A stretch of DNA of 64,000 bases from Micromonospora sp. WMMA1363 (GTDB lineage Bacteria; Actinomycetota; Actinomycetes; Mycobacteriales; Micromonosporaceae): the NCBI RefSeq assembly GCF_030345795.1, contig NZ_JAUALB010000001.1, positions 4,952,001 to 5,016,000 on the forward strand. The letters are read 5' to 3'. Under the pieces are notes generated by a model. The model was not told the DNA's origin. It ran no database searches and worked only from the letters and a program-made list of their open reading frames with translations. The position numbers and the translations under genes were made by a program. Positions within the stretch are counted from its first letter, which is position 1. The number at the start of each line of letters is the position of its first letter. This document shows positions 51,591-59,034 of the stretch, one piece after another.

Positions 51591-51646
51591 TCTGGCCTGT
51601 GTGTCTGCCGCCGGACTCGTCGGCTGTGCTGCGATAACCAGACACT

Positions 51647-51676
51647 AACAGTTGATAGCTCGACATACCAACTGTT
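51647..51676. promoter_or_regulatory. Inverted repeat upstream of the kinase operon
   Basis: AACAGTTG (51647-51654) and CAACTGTT (51669-51676) are perfect inverted arms 14 bases apart. With the direct repeat ACTGATAGG at 51729-51737 and 51740-51748 just upstream of the GntR-kinase gene, they form a plausible control region for autoregulation by its HTH domain. Confidence 0.5.
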
Positions 51677-51787
51677 TGGCTCAAGATCTTTTTTGGAGTC
51701 CCGTTGAGCAGGGGCTCCGCCCTGAACAACTGATAGGTGACTGATAGGCTCGGTGGCGACGAGCGACATCCACAGCGAGGACAACTC

Positions 51788-52642
51788 ATGCCATCCCCCC
51801 GTCCGCGCCTCTCGCCAACAGAGAGCAAGCACCAACAGGTGGCGCGTCACATCCGCAACGACATCGAAGCCGGCGTGCTGCGCGACGGTCAGGTGCTCCC
51901 GTCGACCCGAGAGCTGGCGGCAGAGTGGGATACCAGCGTCTTCACCATCAGCGAGGCGATGAGGCTGCTCGTTGGCGAGGGTTTGATCGAAAGCAAGTCA
52001 CGCTCTAAGCGGGTAGTGCGCAACCCGAACCAGGCTCGCAGGGGCGTAATCCGGCTATCGAAGCCGCACGTCATCCTGATCGGCGGCTACCCCGGCAGCG
52101 GGAAGACCGAGCTCGGACGGGTCCTTGCTCGACAGACCGGCTGGCCGATGCTCGATAAGGACACAGCGACTCGCCCGGTTGTCGAAGCCGCCCTTGAGGT
52201 TCTCGGCTTATCGCCGCACGATCGGGAGTCCGAGACGTACCTGCGGGAGATCCGACCACGCGAGTACGAGGCACTGGCCGCCGCTGCGCTGGAGAACGTG
52301 GGATGCGGCAACAGTGCTATTGTCACTGCGCCGTTCATCCGCGAGTTCAGCGACTCGGCGTGGACCAGTCGAACCGTGGCATCGTTTGCGAATCTAGAAG
52401 CGACCGTCACCTTCGTTTGGCTGTACTGTGACCCAGTAACCATGCATACCTACATCCGGCGACGAGGTGCAGCGCGCGACGCTTTCAAACTATCGGACTG
52501 GCCCGCCTACCTGGCCACCATTGATTTGGCCTTCCGCCCGGCAGCGCCGCACCTTGTCGTGGAAAACTGTGCATCGAGCGCGCCCTTGCAGGCTCAGGCA
52601 GCAGAACTGCTCGACACCATACTCAAACGCACATCCTCATGA
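51788..52642 (+). CDS. GntR-type winged helix fused to a P-loop kinase
   Basis: A 284-residue two-domain protein. Residues 8-80 are a GntR-type winged helix (HQQVARHIRNDIEAGVLRDG, LPSTRELAAEWDTS, EAMRLLVGEGLIESK). After a short linker, residues 94-284 form a small P-loop kinase of the AAA_33/zeta-like class: Walker A GYPGSGKTEL at 100-109, LDKDTATRPV at 122-131, VWLYCDPVTMHTYI near 210 and a lid RRRGAARDAFK at 224-234. The likely role is a regulator whose DNA binding responds to a phosphorylated or bound nucleotide; the substrate is unknown. Its TGA overlaps the next start (ATGA). Confidence 0.85.
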   Translation: MPSPRPRLSPTESKHQQVARHIRNDIEAGVLRDGQVLPSTRELAAEWDTSVFTISEAMRLLVGEGLIESKSRSKRVVRNPNQARRGVIRLSKPHVILIGGYPGSGKTELGRVLARQTGWPMLDKDTATRPVVEAALEVLGLSPHDRESETYLREIRPREYEALAAAALENVGCGNSAIVTAPFIREFSDSAWTSRTVASFANLEATVTFVWLYCDPVTMHTYIRRRGAARDAFKLSDWPAYLATIDLAFRPAAPHLVVENCASSAPLQAQAAELLDTILKRTSS

Positions 52643-53175
52643 TGCGCGGGGTCATCCTCTACGGACCTCCCGCCGCCGGCAAGGACACCATTACCCGTGC
52701 ACTAATCGACATCGATCCGGCCTACCGGCTATTCCCTCGGTTGAAGACAGGGCCAGGGAGGACCGCCGGGTACCGTATGACGACCATCGAGCACATCGAC
52801 CAACTGCGCGCCGCAGGCGATGTCGTGTGGGAGAACCGACGATACGGAGCCCTATACATTGTCGATCGACCCACGCTAGAGGCGGACCTCAAGCACCACA
52901 TAACCGTGCTGCACCTCGGCCAGGTCGAAGCCGTTCAGGAAATCAGGTCGTCCGTACCCGCAGCGCGCTGGCTCACTGTCTACATTTACTGCGTCCGCAA
53001 TGTCGCTCAGGAGCGCATCGCCGCACGAGCAACAGGCGACACTGAAGCCCGGCTACAGGCATGGAGTGAGACGCCCCCGTTGTCAGACGCAGACCTAACC
53101 ATCGACACCGGGGTCGTCTGCCCAGACGAGGCCGCCCATCAGATTCATGAACGCTTCATGCAGCTCACTGCGTGA
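52639..53175 (+). CDS. Guanylate-kinase-like P-loop enzyme
   Basis: A 178-residue P-loop protein translationally coupled to the GntR-kinase fusion. Walker A is GPPAAGKDTITRAL near 9. The region RLKTGPGRTAGYRMTTIEHI near 34 parallels the GMP-binding loop of guanylate kinases, and ENRRYGALYIVDRPTLEADL near 64 their lid approach. It lacks the full canonical TTRxxRxGE motif, so GMP need not be the substrate. A basic Arg-rich lid (RIAARATGDTEARLQ near 133) follows. Two P-loop phosphotransferases in one operon suggest sequential nucleotide phosphorylation. Confidence 0.8.
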   Translation: MMRGVILYGPPAAGKDTITRALIDIDPAYRLFPRLKTGPGRTAGYRMTTIEHIDQLRAAGDVVWENRRYGALYIVDRPTLEADLKHHITVLHLGQVEAVQEIRSSVPAARWLTVYIYCVRNVAQERIAARATGDTEARLQAWSETPPLSDADLTIDTGVVCPDEAAHQIHERFMQLTA

Positions 53176-53225
53176 ACTCGTAGCTATATTGCGACCAAAA
53201 GGCGCTGAAGGGAAGCCGTAAAAGC

Positions 53226-53411
53226 ATGACCACCCCAAAAGAACGAGACGAATTTGAGCGAATGAGGCTCGTTGCTCAGATTGAGCGAGCCCGCGCGTTC
53301 ATCACGCAATACGAGGAACACCAAGAGTTCTACCGACGCCAGGTTGAAGACAGTCGGTACGAACTTGGTAGGCTCGATGAACGGCTAGGAGGCTCGGACC
53401 ATGACCGTTGA
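53226..53411 (+). CDS. Small coiled-coil protein
   Basis: A 61-residue, highly charged helical protein (ERDEFERMRLVAQIERARAF onward) with heptad-like spacing. It follows the kinase pair by 50 bases and overlaps the next small gene by 11 bases. No domain is recognised; such small genes are common cargo of actinomycete integrative elements. Confidence 0.6.
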   Translation: MTTPKERDEFERMRLVAQIERARAFITQYEEHQEFYRRQVEDSRYELGRLDERLGGSDHDR

Positions 53412-53595
53412 TCAGCATATGCAGGCGCTCCGTGACCTGCTGCGCGCCGACCATGAGGCATGGATCGCCGAGGTCCAGGGTTGGGCCGACGACGCGGAAG
53501 CAGCTGGCGATGAGGAGCGACACCGACGCCACGTTGAGCACGTCGCGCGGCTCAAGGCCATGCCGTACCCGTGGGAGCAGTCGACCGCCGCGTAG
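53401..53595 (+). CDS. Small hypothetical protein
   Basis: A 64-residue acidic helical protein (DQHMQALRDLLRADHEAWIA, then a Glu/Arg-rich helix, ending LKAMPYPWEQSTAA). An AGGAGG site 7 bases before the ATG argues that it is really translated. Overlaps the previous gene by 11 bases. Confidence 0.68.
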   Translation: MTVDQHMQALRDLLRADHEAWIAEVQGWADDAEAAGDEERHRRHVEHVARLKAMPYPWEQSTAA

Positions 53596-54094
53596 CCGGC
53601 TTCTCCTTGTGGCTGAAGCGTGGTGTGTTCAGACTTTCTTTCCTTGGTCAAGGGCGGGCCTGCGGCCCGCCGCCGTGTCGCGCCGGGGCGCGCGTGCGGC
53701 CTGGCGGCCGGTCACGCCCCGGCGCACGGCGCGACGTGCAGAGGACGAAACCAGCAGCCAGCGAGGCAGAGCGACAGCGGGACGCGGGGAAGCTGCCCAC
53801 GTTCGCCGTAGGCAGGTCCGAGGATGCCGCAGCAGGGTTGACCGGCTAGCCCCAAGCATGGGGGCGGTGGCCGTCGAGGGCACGCGGGTCGCCCAGGAGC
53901 CGGCGCTGCGGCCGTGCGGGGTCAGATCGACTGCTCACCTGGGAGGGGGAGGGGTGGCCGTTGGTGGCCAGCTTCGCCGCCAGGGGCCGGGTTCGTGTCG
54001 GGCGAGGTTGGGTCAACTGCGCCACTGTGGCGGTGTCGGTCGGGGTCGGGGTCCGCAACACGAAGGCCGACTAGTCGATCTGTTGTGCCACTGG
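53596..54094. other. Hairpin-rich non-coding region of the element
   Basis: About 500 bases without a credible gene. A simple hairpin (GGCGGGCC 53653-53660 with GGCCCGCC 53664-53671) is followed by a large branched one: GTCGCGCC 53677-53684 with GGCGCGAC 53728-53735, enclosing CGCCGGGGCG/CGCCCCGGCG. The first may terminate the kinase operon. The second could be an origin, an oriT-like structure or an RNA element; nothing in the sequence decides. Confidence 0.5.
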
Positions 54095-54334
54095 TTACCG
54101 GACAAGGCGACGGGCGGGGTGCAGACCGGCCACCTGCACGAAGATCTCCCGCTTGTCTGTCGCGCTGCCCTGGCTGTTCAGCACGTATCCGGTCAGCCAA
54201 GCCCAACGGTGGTAGGTGGGCTTTGGGCACACCGAGATCACTCGAAACAGGAAGCGTTTGCCCGTGAACTGCACTGATGCGTCACGGGTGATCCAGAACT
54301 CCTGGCCAGAGACCGGGGGCTGAACTTCCGCCAT
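54095..54334 (-). CDS. Small hypothetical protein of the element
   Basis: A 79-residue protein starting MAEVQPPVSGQEFWITRDAS, with a beta-rich, Tyr/Trp-containing middle (RFLFRVISVCPKPTYHRWAW). A GGGAGG site before the ATG at 54334 supports translation; the longer frame to 54466 reads unrelated Pro/Arg-rich sequence. Similar small beta proteins occur in actinomycete integrative elements, but no role is known. Confidence 0.62.
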   Translation of the reverse strand: MAEVQPPVSGQEFWITRDASVQFTGKRFLFRVISVCPKPTYHRWAWLTGYVLNSQGSATDKREIFVQVAGLHPARRLVR

Positions 54335-54477
54335 CGCCGCACCTCCCTGCCGCTGAGCCCTGCCCGGTCGGGTATGGGGGAGCCCGACCGGGCAGGGGGT
54401 GCCGCCGCACCGAGGCGAGTTCGGGTCCTCCACGACCAGCGCAGCGGGATGGCCGCACCGTACCAATCCTGGTCTAC

Positions 54478-54495
54478 CTACGTCTAGATACGTAG
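54478..54495. promoter_or_regulatory. GntR-type operator candidate
   Basis: CTACGT and ACGTAG arms (54478-54483, 54490-54495) six bases apart, in the promoter of the short GntR gene 43 bases before its start. Spacing and symmetry fit self-repression. Confidence 0.5.
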
Positions 54496-54537
54496 AAGGT
54501 CGGAGCGGCTCGTGTCGAGACTTCTAGCGTCGAGAGC

Positions 54538-54816
54538 ATGGAGCCCGACCCGGACGCCGACATCGACCACGGTGCGCCGCTGCCGCCCTACCGGCAACTT
54601 GCGGGGATCCTGATGGCCCGGATTCGTCGCGGTGACTGGCAGCCCAACCGGGCCATCCCCTCCGAGGTCCAGCTTGTCCAGGAGTACGGCCTTGCCCGCG
54701 CGACCGTCCGACGCGCTATCGCCGTGCTCGTGGAACAGGGCGTGCTGTTCGTGGTGCCGCAACGTGGAACGTTCGTCAAGCCGGAGAGCGAACGACCGTC
54801 GATGCCCGATGCATGA
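54538..54816 (+). CDS. Short GntR-family regulator
   Basis: A 92-residue protein that is essentially a lone GntR winged helix: PLPPYRQLAGILMARIRRGD near 14, IPSEVQLVQEYGLARATVRR near 40 and an EQGVLFVVPQRGTFV wing near 65. It lacks an effector domain. Short GntR proteins such as KorSA of pSAM2 control excision and transfer of integrative elements, so it may be the element's master repressor. It is the last gene before attR. Confidence 0.85.
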   Translation: MEPDPDADIDHGAPLPPYRQLAGILMARIRRGDWQPNRAIPSEVQLVQEYGLARATVRRAIAVLVEQGVLFVVPQRGTFVKPESERPSMPDA

Positions 54817-54849
54817 TCATCGGGCACAGATCCGGCACAACTGAGCCCG
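54815..54849. repeat. 35-base repeat near attR, integrase arm-site candidate
   Basis: Matches 48888-48922 at 32 of 35 bases in the same orientation, with the same pair of GGCACA half-sites. It overlaps the last two bases of the GntR gene and ends 88 bases before attR. Confidence 0.65.
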
Positions 54850-54937
54850 AAAACCCCTGTAAAACGTCGAGAGTCGATGAGGGCTGCCGCCCTGGTCGGG
54901 CGGCAGATCTGCCCGTTTGGGATCGATCTTGGACGTT

Positions 54938-54966
54938 AGGGGTTCAAATCCCCTCAGCTCCACCCA
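54938..54966. other. Attachment site attR
   Basis: Exact copy of the 29 bases at 48826-48854, i.e. the displaced 3' end of the tRNA-Ala gene. No cloverleaf precedes it, so it is not a tRNA. Confidence 0.9.
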
Positions 54967-55749
54967 CAAAAACACAGGTCAGAAGGCTCAGCCGCCCGCA
55001 GCGGCCGGGCCTTCCGCCGTGCATCGTCAGCTACCCGTATCCGGCCCCGGAGCGGCTGGAAGGCCTCTCCAGACATCGCGGTCGGCCACGGCGGTAGGGA
55101 ACGCCGGGCCAGGCCCGTTCCCTGGACCATCCGCAGGCTGTGAGTAGAGTGACCTTGCCGCATTGACATCCCCCCGGACCCGGGCCTCGGCCCGGCCACT
55201 GCGCAACGGGTCGCGGCCGCCAGCGCCAGATGCGGGCGGACGGGGGCACGGCAGTCGAGGCCTTCGCCATCGTCGAGGCCCACCGCCACGCTGGTGTCTG
55301 TACGCGAACACGGTGCGGCTGTCTTTGTGCGAACACGGCGCGGCCCCGGATCACGAGATCCAGGGCCGCGCAGTTCCTGCCTGCGGCTACGTCACCGCCG
55401 AGGCGCGCGGGCCGCCTGCCCGTTCGCCCTGATCTGCAATTGCCCAGGCCGACTGGACGCACCGCAGCGCGGTGTGGGTCGCCTTCAGCGGCAGCTCGAC
55501 GTGCGCGTCGTCGCGCACGTCGTGGCCTGCGATTGCGGCGTCTGCTGTACCGCCTTCGGCAGCACGAGACCGCGGGGCGGCCGAACTGGGCGGAATCTGC
55601 CCGCTGACGGAGCAGCACGCGCCCGGTTCCGGCCGGCTTGGGCCCCTAACCTGGTTCTCAGCGTCGACCCGTACGGTAGCCTGAAGATCAACACAACGAC
55701 GCCATCCGTCGAAACGGGTCAAGCCCGAGGCAAAGCAGCAGCAGAAGCG
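54967..55749. other. Region after attR without a supported gene
   Basis: About 780 bases with overlapping frames on both strands but no recognisable domain, no good ribosome site and a translation style (Arg/Pro/Ala-rich) typical of unused frames. A short repeat with CGAACACGG (near 55307 and 55330) is visible. It may be decayed DNA between the element and the next genes. Confidence 0.45.
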
Positions 55750-56085
55750 GTGATCGACATCAACAAGCCCGTCGCGGTCGTGGAACGTCAGCTTGACGCC
55801 TACAACAGCCATGACCTGCAAGCTTTCGTCAACACCTACGCCGTCGACGTGCGGATCGACCGCCGTGACGGGTCGCGGATCACCGGGCGGGAAGCCCTCC
55901 GTGACGCGTATGCCGATCAGTTCTCTGCAGGGCGATGCCGTGCGGAAATCATCGCTCGCATGACCGAGGGTGACTGGGTGATCGACCATGAGGTGGCGCA
56001 CGGACTGGCCGACGAGCCGATCCGTGTGCTGGTGGCGTACCGCGTGCACGACGGTCTCATCAACCGCGTCCACTTCTTCGCCTGA
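55750..56085 (+). CDS. NTF2-like (SnoaL/ketosteroid-isomerase fold) protein
   Basis: A 111-residue cone-shaped alpha+beta barrel protein: ERQLDAYNSHDLQAFVNTYA near 12, ITGREALRDAYADQF near 41 and IDHEVAHGLADEPIRVLVAY near 77. The frame is open further upstream, but the GTG at 55750 opens the fold exactly. The next gene begins 10 bases after the stop. A small-molecule isomerase or a binding role is possible; no substrate can be inferred. Confidence 0.8.
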   Translation: MIDINKPVAVVERQLDAYNSHDLQAFVNTYAVDVRIDRRDGSRITGREALRDAYADQFSAGRCRAEIIARMTEGDWVIDHEVAHGLADEPIRVLVAYRVHDGLINRVHFFA

Positions 56086-56095
56086 CAGGATCCTG

Positions 56096-56791
56096 ATGGG
56101 TAGATACGTGATCACCGGGGCCACCGGCGGCATCGGCGGAGCTGTCGCGGAGCTGCTGCACGACCAGGGGCATCAGCTGGTCCTGGTGGGTAGCCACGCA
56201 GGGCGCCTCGAAGCAGCGGCCCAGCGATTGGGCGGATGCGAATTCCTCGTTCTCGATCTGCTTGACGTGGAGGGGATCACCGCTCGCGGATCCCTCCCGG
56301 CCGCTGGAGATAGCCCCGTCGATGGTCTCGTGCACAGCGCCGGTCTGGCCGATCTGGGCACAATCGCCAACTCGACGGCCGAAAGCTGGATGAGTCAGTA
56401 TGCGGTCAACGTGGCGGGTCCGGCTGCACTCACCCGTTGTCTGTTGCCTGCGCTGCGGACTGCTCGTGGCCACGTCGTCTTCGTCAACTCCGGCCAGGGC
56501 CTGCACACCAACGCGGGCTGGGGCGCATACTCCGCGAGTAAACACGCGGCCCGCGCGCTCGCGCAGGCGTTGCGGGCGGAGGAAGGTCCGAACGGTATTC
56601 GCGTGACCAGCGTCTATCCCGGCAGGACAGCCACGCACATGCAGCAGGACATCCGTCGACAAGAGGGTGCGCAGTACGAGGCGGAGGCGTACATCCAGCC
56701 GCGCAGCGTGGCCCGGACCGTGCTGGCAGCGCTCATGTCGCCCCCCGACATGGAGGTCGCCGACGTGTCCGTCATCGCTCCTGCCGGGTGA
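56096..56791 (+). CDS. Short-chain dehydrogenase
   Basis: NAD(P)-dependent oxidoreductase of 231 residues in an operon with the NTF2-like gene: YVITGATGGIGGAVAELL near 4, VHSAGLADLG near 80, catalytic YSASKHAARAL near 145 and VTSVYPGRTATHMQQ near 170. The ATG at 56096 starts at the Rossmann strand. The closest type is the small cytoplasmic SDRs of actinobacteria; substrate unknown. Confidence 0.9.
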   Translation: MGRYVITGATGGIGGAVAELLHDQGHQLVLVGSHAGRLEAAAQRLGGCEFLVLDLLDVEGITARGSLPAAGDSPVDGLVHSAGLADLGTIANSTAESWMSQYAVNVAGPAALTRCLLPALRTARGHVVFVNSGQGLHTNAGWGAYSASKHAARALAQALRAEEGPNGIRVTSVYPGRTATHMQQDIRRQEGAQYEAEAYIQPRSVARTVLAALMSPPDMEVADVSVIAPAG

Positions 56792-57184
56792 GGCAGCAGC
56801 CGACCTGCGCGGTCGGCAGCACCAAACCCAGCTCGGACGAAGGCTGCCGCACCACCCTCAACAGCGACGAAGGCCGACTGAATCCACCGACGGGATCGGG
56901 CGTTGGGGTTCGTCCGGGGCGTCGCACCGGGCCGCGCCTCCCGGTAGACGCCGCCTACGGCGCCTGGCGGGGGTTCGGTGCGGATCCTGGTGGGGTGGTG
57001 GAGAGGCAGGCAACGGAGCCCCGGACGTTACCGTGGTCCCTCGGTCAGGTCGATTACCCATGAACCGGGTGCACGGATCTGCCGCGATGATGTGCCGTGC
57101 GAACCGTAGGTCGACCGCTGCGGCCGGTGCGGGTTACCGTCGGCAGGGCGCCGCAGCCGTCCACCGTGTGCTTACCATTCTGAT
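56792..57184. other. Intergenic stretch without a supported gene
   Basis: About 390 bases between the SDR and YjbR genes. Frames are open but show no domain or conserved motif. No hairpin or operator was recognised. Confidence 0.5.
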
Positions 57185-57589
57185 ATGCCGCACCCCATCA
57201 TGTTTGACGAGGCAGACCCACTCCTGAGGCGACTGCGGGCGCTCGCCCTGGCCTTCCCCGACGCGGCCGAGAAGGTTTCCCACGGCCGTCCCGCCTTCTA
57301 CACCACCAAGGTCTTCGCCTACTACGGGGGATCGGTGAAAGTCGACGGCGTCCATCGGCAGCACGAACAGTCGGTGCTCGTGCTGGTTGATCCCGACGAG
57401 CGTGCGGCGCTGTCGGACGAACACCGCTGCTTCGTGCCAGCCTACCTGGGCGCCTCCGGGTGGATAGGGGTCGACCTGACCGGCGACACCGACTGGGACG
57501 AGGTCGACGAGCTACTCGACGCCAGCTACCGACGTACGGCTGGAGCGCGCAGGGTTGCCCTGCTCGACTCCCAGCGGTCCCGAACATGA
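57185..57589 (+). CDS. MmcQ/YjbR-family protein
   Basis: A 134-residue member of the CyaY-like YjbR/MmcQ family: LRALALAFPDAAEKVSHGRPAFYTTKVFAYYG near 15-46 (given in two parts in homologues), SVLVLVDPDERAALSDEHR near 63 and a WIGVDLTGDTDWDEVDELL stretch near 92. Some members bind DNA, but a cellular role is not established. Stand-alone, with an ATG preceded by no strong ribosome site. Confidence 0.85.
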   Translation: MPHPIMFDEADPLLRRLRALALAFPDAAEKVSHGRPAFYTTKVFAYYGGSVKVDGVHRQHEQSVLVLVDPDERAALSDEHRCFVPAYLGASGWIGVDLTGDTDWDEVDELLDASYRRTAGARRVALLDSQRSRT

Positions 57590-57779
57590 CGCCGGCCGAA
57601 GCCATACACAGTGACGACCGCCACGACAGCGCCGGCCCCGCCAACGCACGGGGCTGCCGCAGCCCGCGTGGCGCGGATGCCGCTCCGACCCCGCTGGTGA
57701 GCGCGTCCAGCGGCCGGTGGAGTGGGCCGTCGCAGTCGAAGTAGACAGAACCAGTGGGTTTTGACTGCTCAGTCGGGGA

Positions 57780-58365
57780 CTAGGTCCAGCGGGCGTGTAC
57801 CACAAGCATTGTCGGCTGCACCGCCACCTGGACTGCATCGCCCCGCAACTGTCCCGGAATCGCGTTGAATGTGAACAGGCAGTCGTCGTTGACGGTCCAC
57901 GGTGGGATTTCGCCGGCCTCGTACGCGGCGTGCATCGCGGGAAGGTCGAGCCGGTGGGAGGTGCCGATTGTGCGGTGTGGTCCGCGCAGTGCCACCGGTT
58001 CGGTAGGGGCGTGCTGCTTGACCACGACGGACACCCCCCGCCTTTCCAGCCTTGACCGAGCCGTTGAGCGCGTTGTCGTCCGAGGTGACCTCGCTGACGG
58101 TACCGGCGTGCCGGCAGCCCGGCGAGTCGGGTTGGCCTACCGTCATGGCGAGCGCCGAGCTGGATGAGTTGATCGTCGCGGATGCCGAGGATATGCCGCG
58201 GGCCGCAGCGCGGTGATGACGCCGATTGTGCGTGTCGTTGATCCGGCGTTGTTCGGCGGTGGGGTCCTTCTTCTCCGGGGTGTTGAAGGGCAATTCGGAG
58301 ACCGAGGTTGTTGCACCCAGCCCCACAACGGCCGCCAGCGCGGTAACGACGGCTTTGAGGAATAT
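57780..58365 (-). pseudogene. Broken gene for a small secreted protein
   Basis: Two frames join into one protein if a single base is removed from the C6 run at 58034-58039. The upstream part has a signal-peptide-like start (FLKAVVTALAAVVGLGATT) and continues ELPFNTPEKKDPT...; the downstream part ends IPPWTVNDDCLFTFNAIPGQ...ARWT. A GGGAGG site (58372-58377, minus strand) lies the right distance before an ATA codon at 58365 where ATG would be expected. So both the start codon and the frame appear damaged. The function of the intact form is unknown. Confidence 0.6.
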
Positions 58366-58654
58366 GCACTACCTCCCGCAGGCCGGGCGGGGGAGGGTAT
58401 AAATTCGGCTTCAACGCATGACTCGCGGCGCTGACGCCGGGGGTGGCCGGCAGTGGGCGAAGGTGTTTCCATGACGGCATGACTGAGACGGCAGGTGCGC
58501 ATCGTGCCGGACGCGGCGGTGACGGTCAGCCACTCCGTCTGGGGGTGGCATTGCGGCCCCGTGTTCCACGCCGGTCTTCCAGGACGGCCCGCGTGTTCAT
58601 GACCCAACCTCCCGAGCCCGCGATGACGACGCCGTTGCAGGAGGGATCACCGAA

Positions 58655-58981
58655 GTGAATGACGAAGTATGCGAGGTCGTAATCACCTCCGACAACCCTG
58701 ACTGGCTCATCCAATTTACCCGAACGTTGGTCGAGCAACGCCTTGCGGCTTGCGGCCACAACATCACAGCTATCCGCTCTATATACCGCTGGCAAGATTC
58801 GATCAACGACAGTCAGGAAGCCCGGGTAGCTCTGCACACACGCCGCCCTCTGGTGACACGGATCACCGAACTTGCGAACGCGGAGCACGCCTACGACGTT
58901 CCGTGCGTGATAGCCCTACCGATTGTCGCCGGCAGTCCCGCCTATCTGGAATGGGTCCTCGCGGAGACGACAGCGGAGTAG
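58655..58981 (+). CDS. cutA: CutA-like protein
   Basis: Trimeric ferredoxin-like protein of 108 residues of the CutA1 family, linked to divalent-metal tolerance in E. coli. Features are VVITSDNPDWLIQFTRTLVE near 8, LAACGHNITAIRSIYRW near 30 and AYDVPCVIALPIVAGSPAYLEWV near 79. Signal-like residues are absent, so it is cytoplasmic. The GTG at 58655 has an AGGAGGG about 10 bases upstream. Confidence 0.9.
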   Translation: MNDEVCEVVITSDNPDWLIQFTRTLVEQRLAACGHNITAIRSIYRWQDSINDSQEARVALHTRRPLVTRITELANAEHAYDVPCVIALPIVAGSPAYLEWVLAETTAE

Positions 58982-59034
58982 CGGTGCGGGCAACTTCGCG
59001 TCGGCTGGGGTGAGTCGTTCGTAGACTCGGCGGC

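Larger units (their letters stand above)
48826..54966. mobile_element. Integrated element at tRNA-Ala, actinomycete integrative-element remnant
   Basis: About 6.1 kb bounded by a 29-base perfect direct repeat that covers the T-arm and acceptor 3' side of the tRNA. It carries a tyrosine integrase next to one end, the last codons of an excisionase, an IS256-family insertion, a GntR-kinase/kinase pair, three small genes and a GntR regulator. The layout (tRNA site, int next to xis, GntR regulator) is that of actinomycete integrative and conjugative elements. No replication initiator or FtsK-like transfer gene remains, so it is probably immobile by itself. Confidence 0.88.

Noticed and set aside
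51568..51850. Minus-strand ORFs spanning the right end of the insertion sequence
   Set aside because: They cross the IS boundary, overlap the GntR-kinase gene and promoter, and have no recognisable content.
54938..54966. A second tRNA-Ala
   Set aside because: Only the T-arm and acceptor 3' strand are present; no D-arm or anticodon arm precedes them. It is the attR copy.
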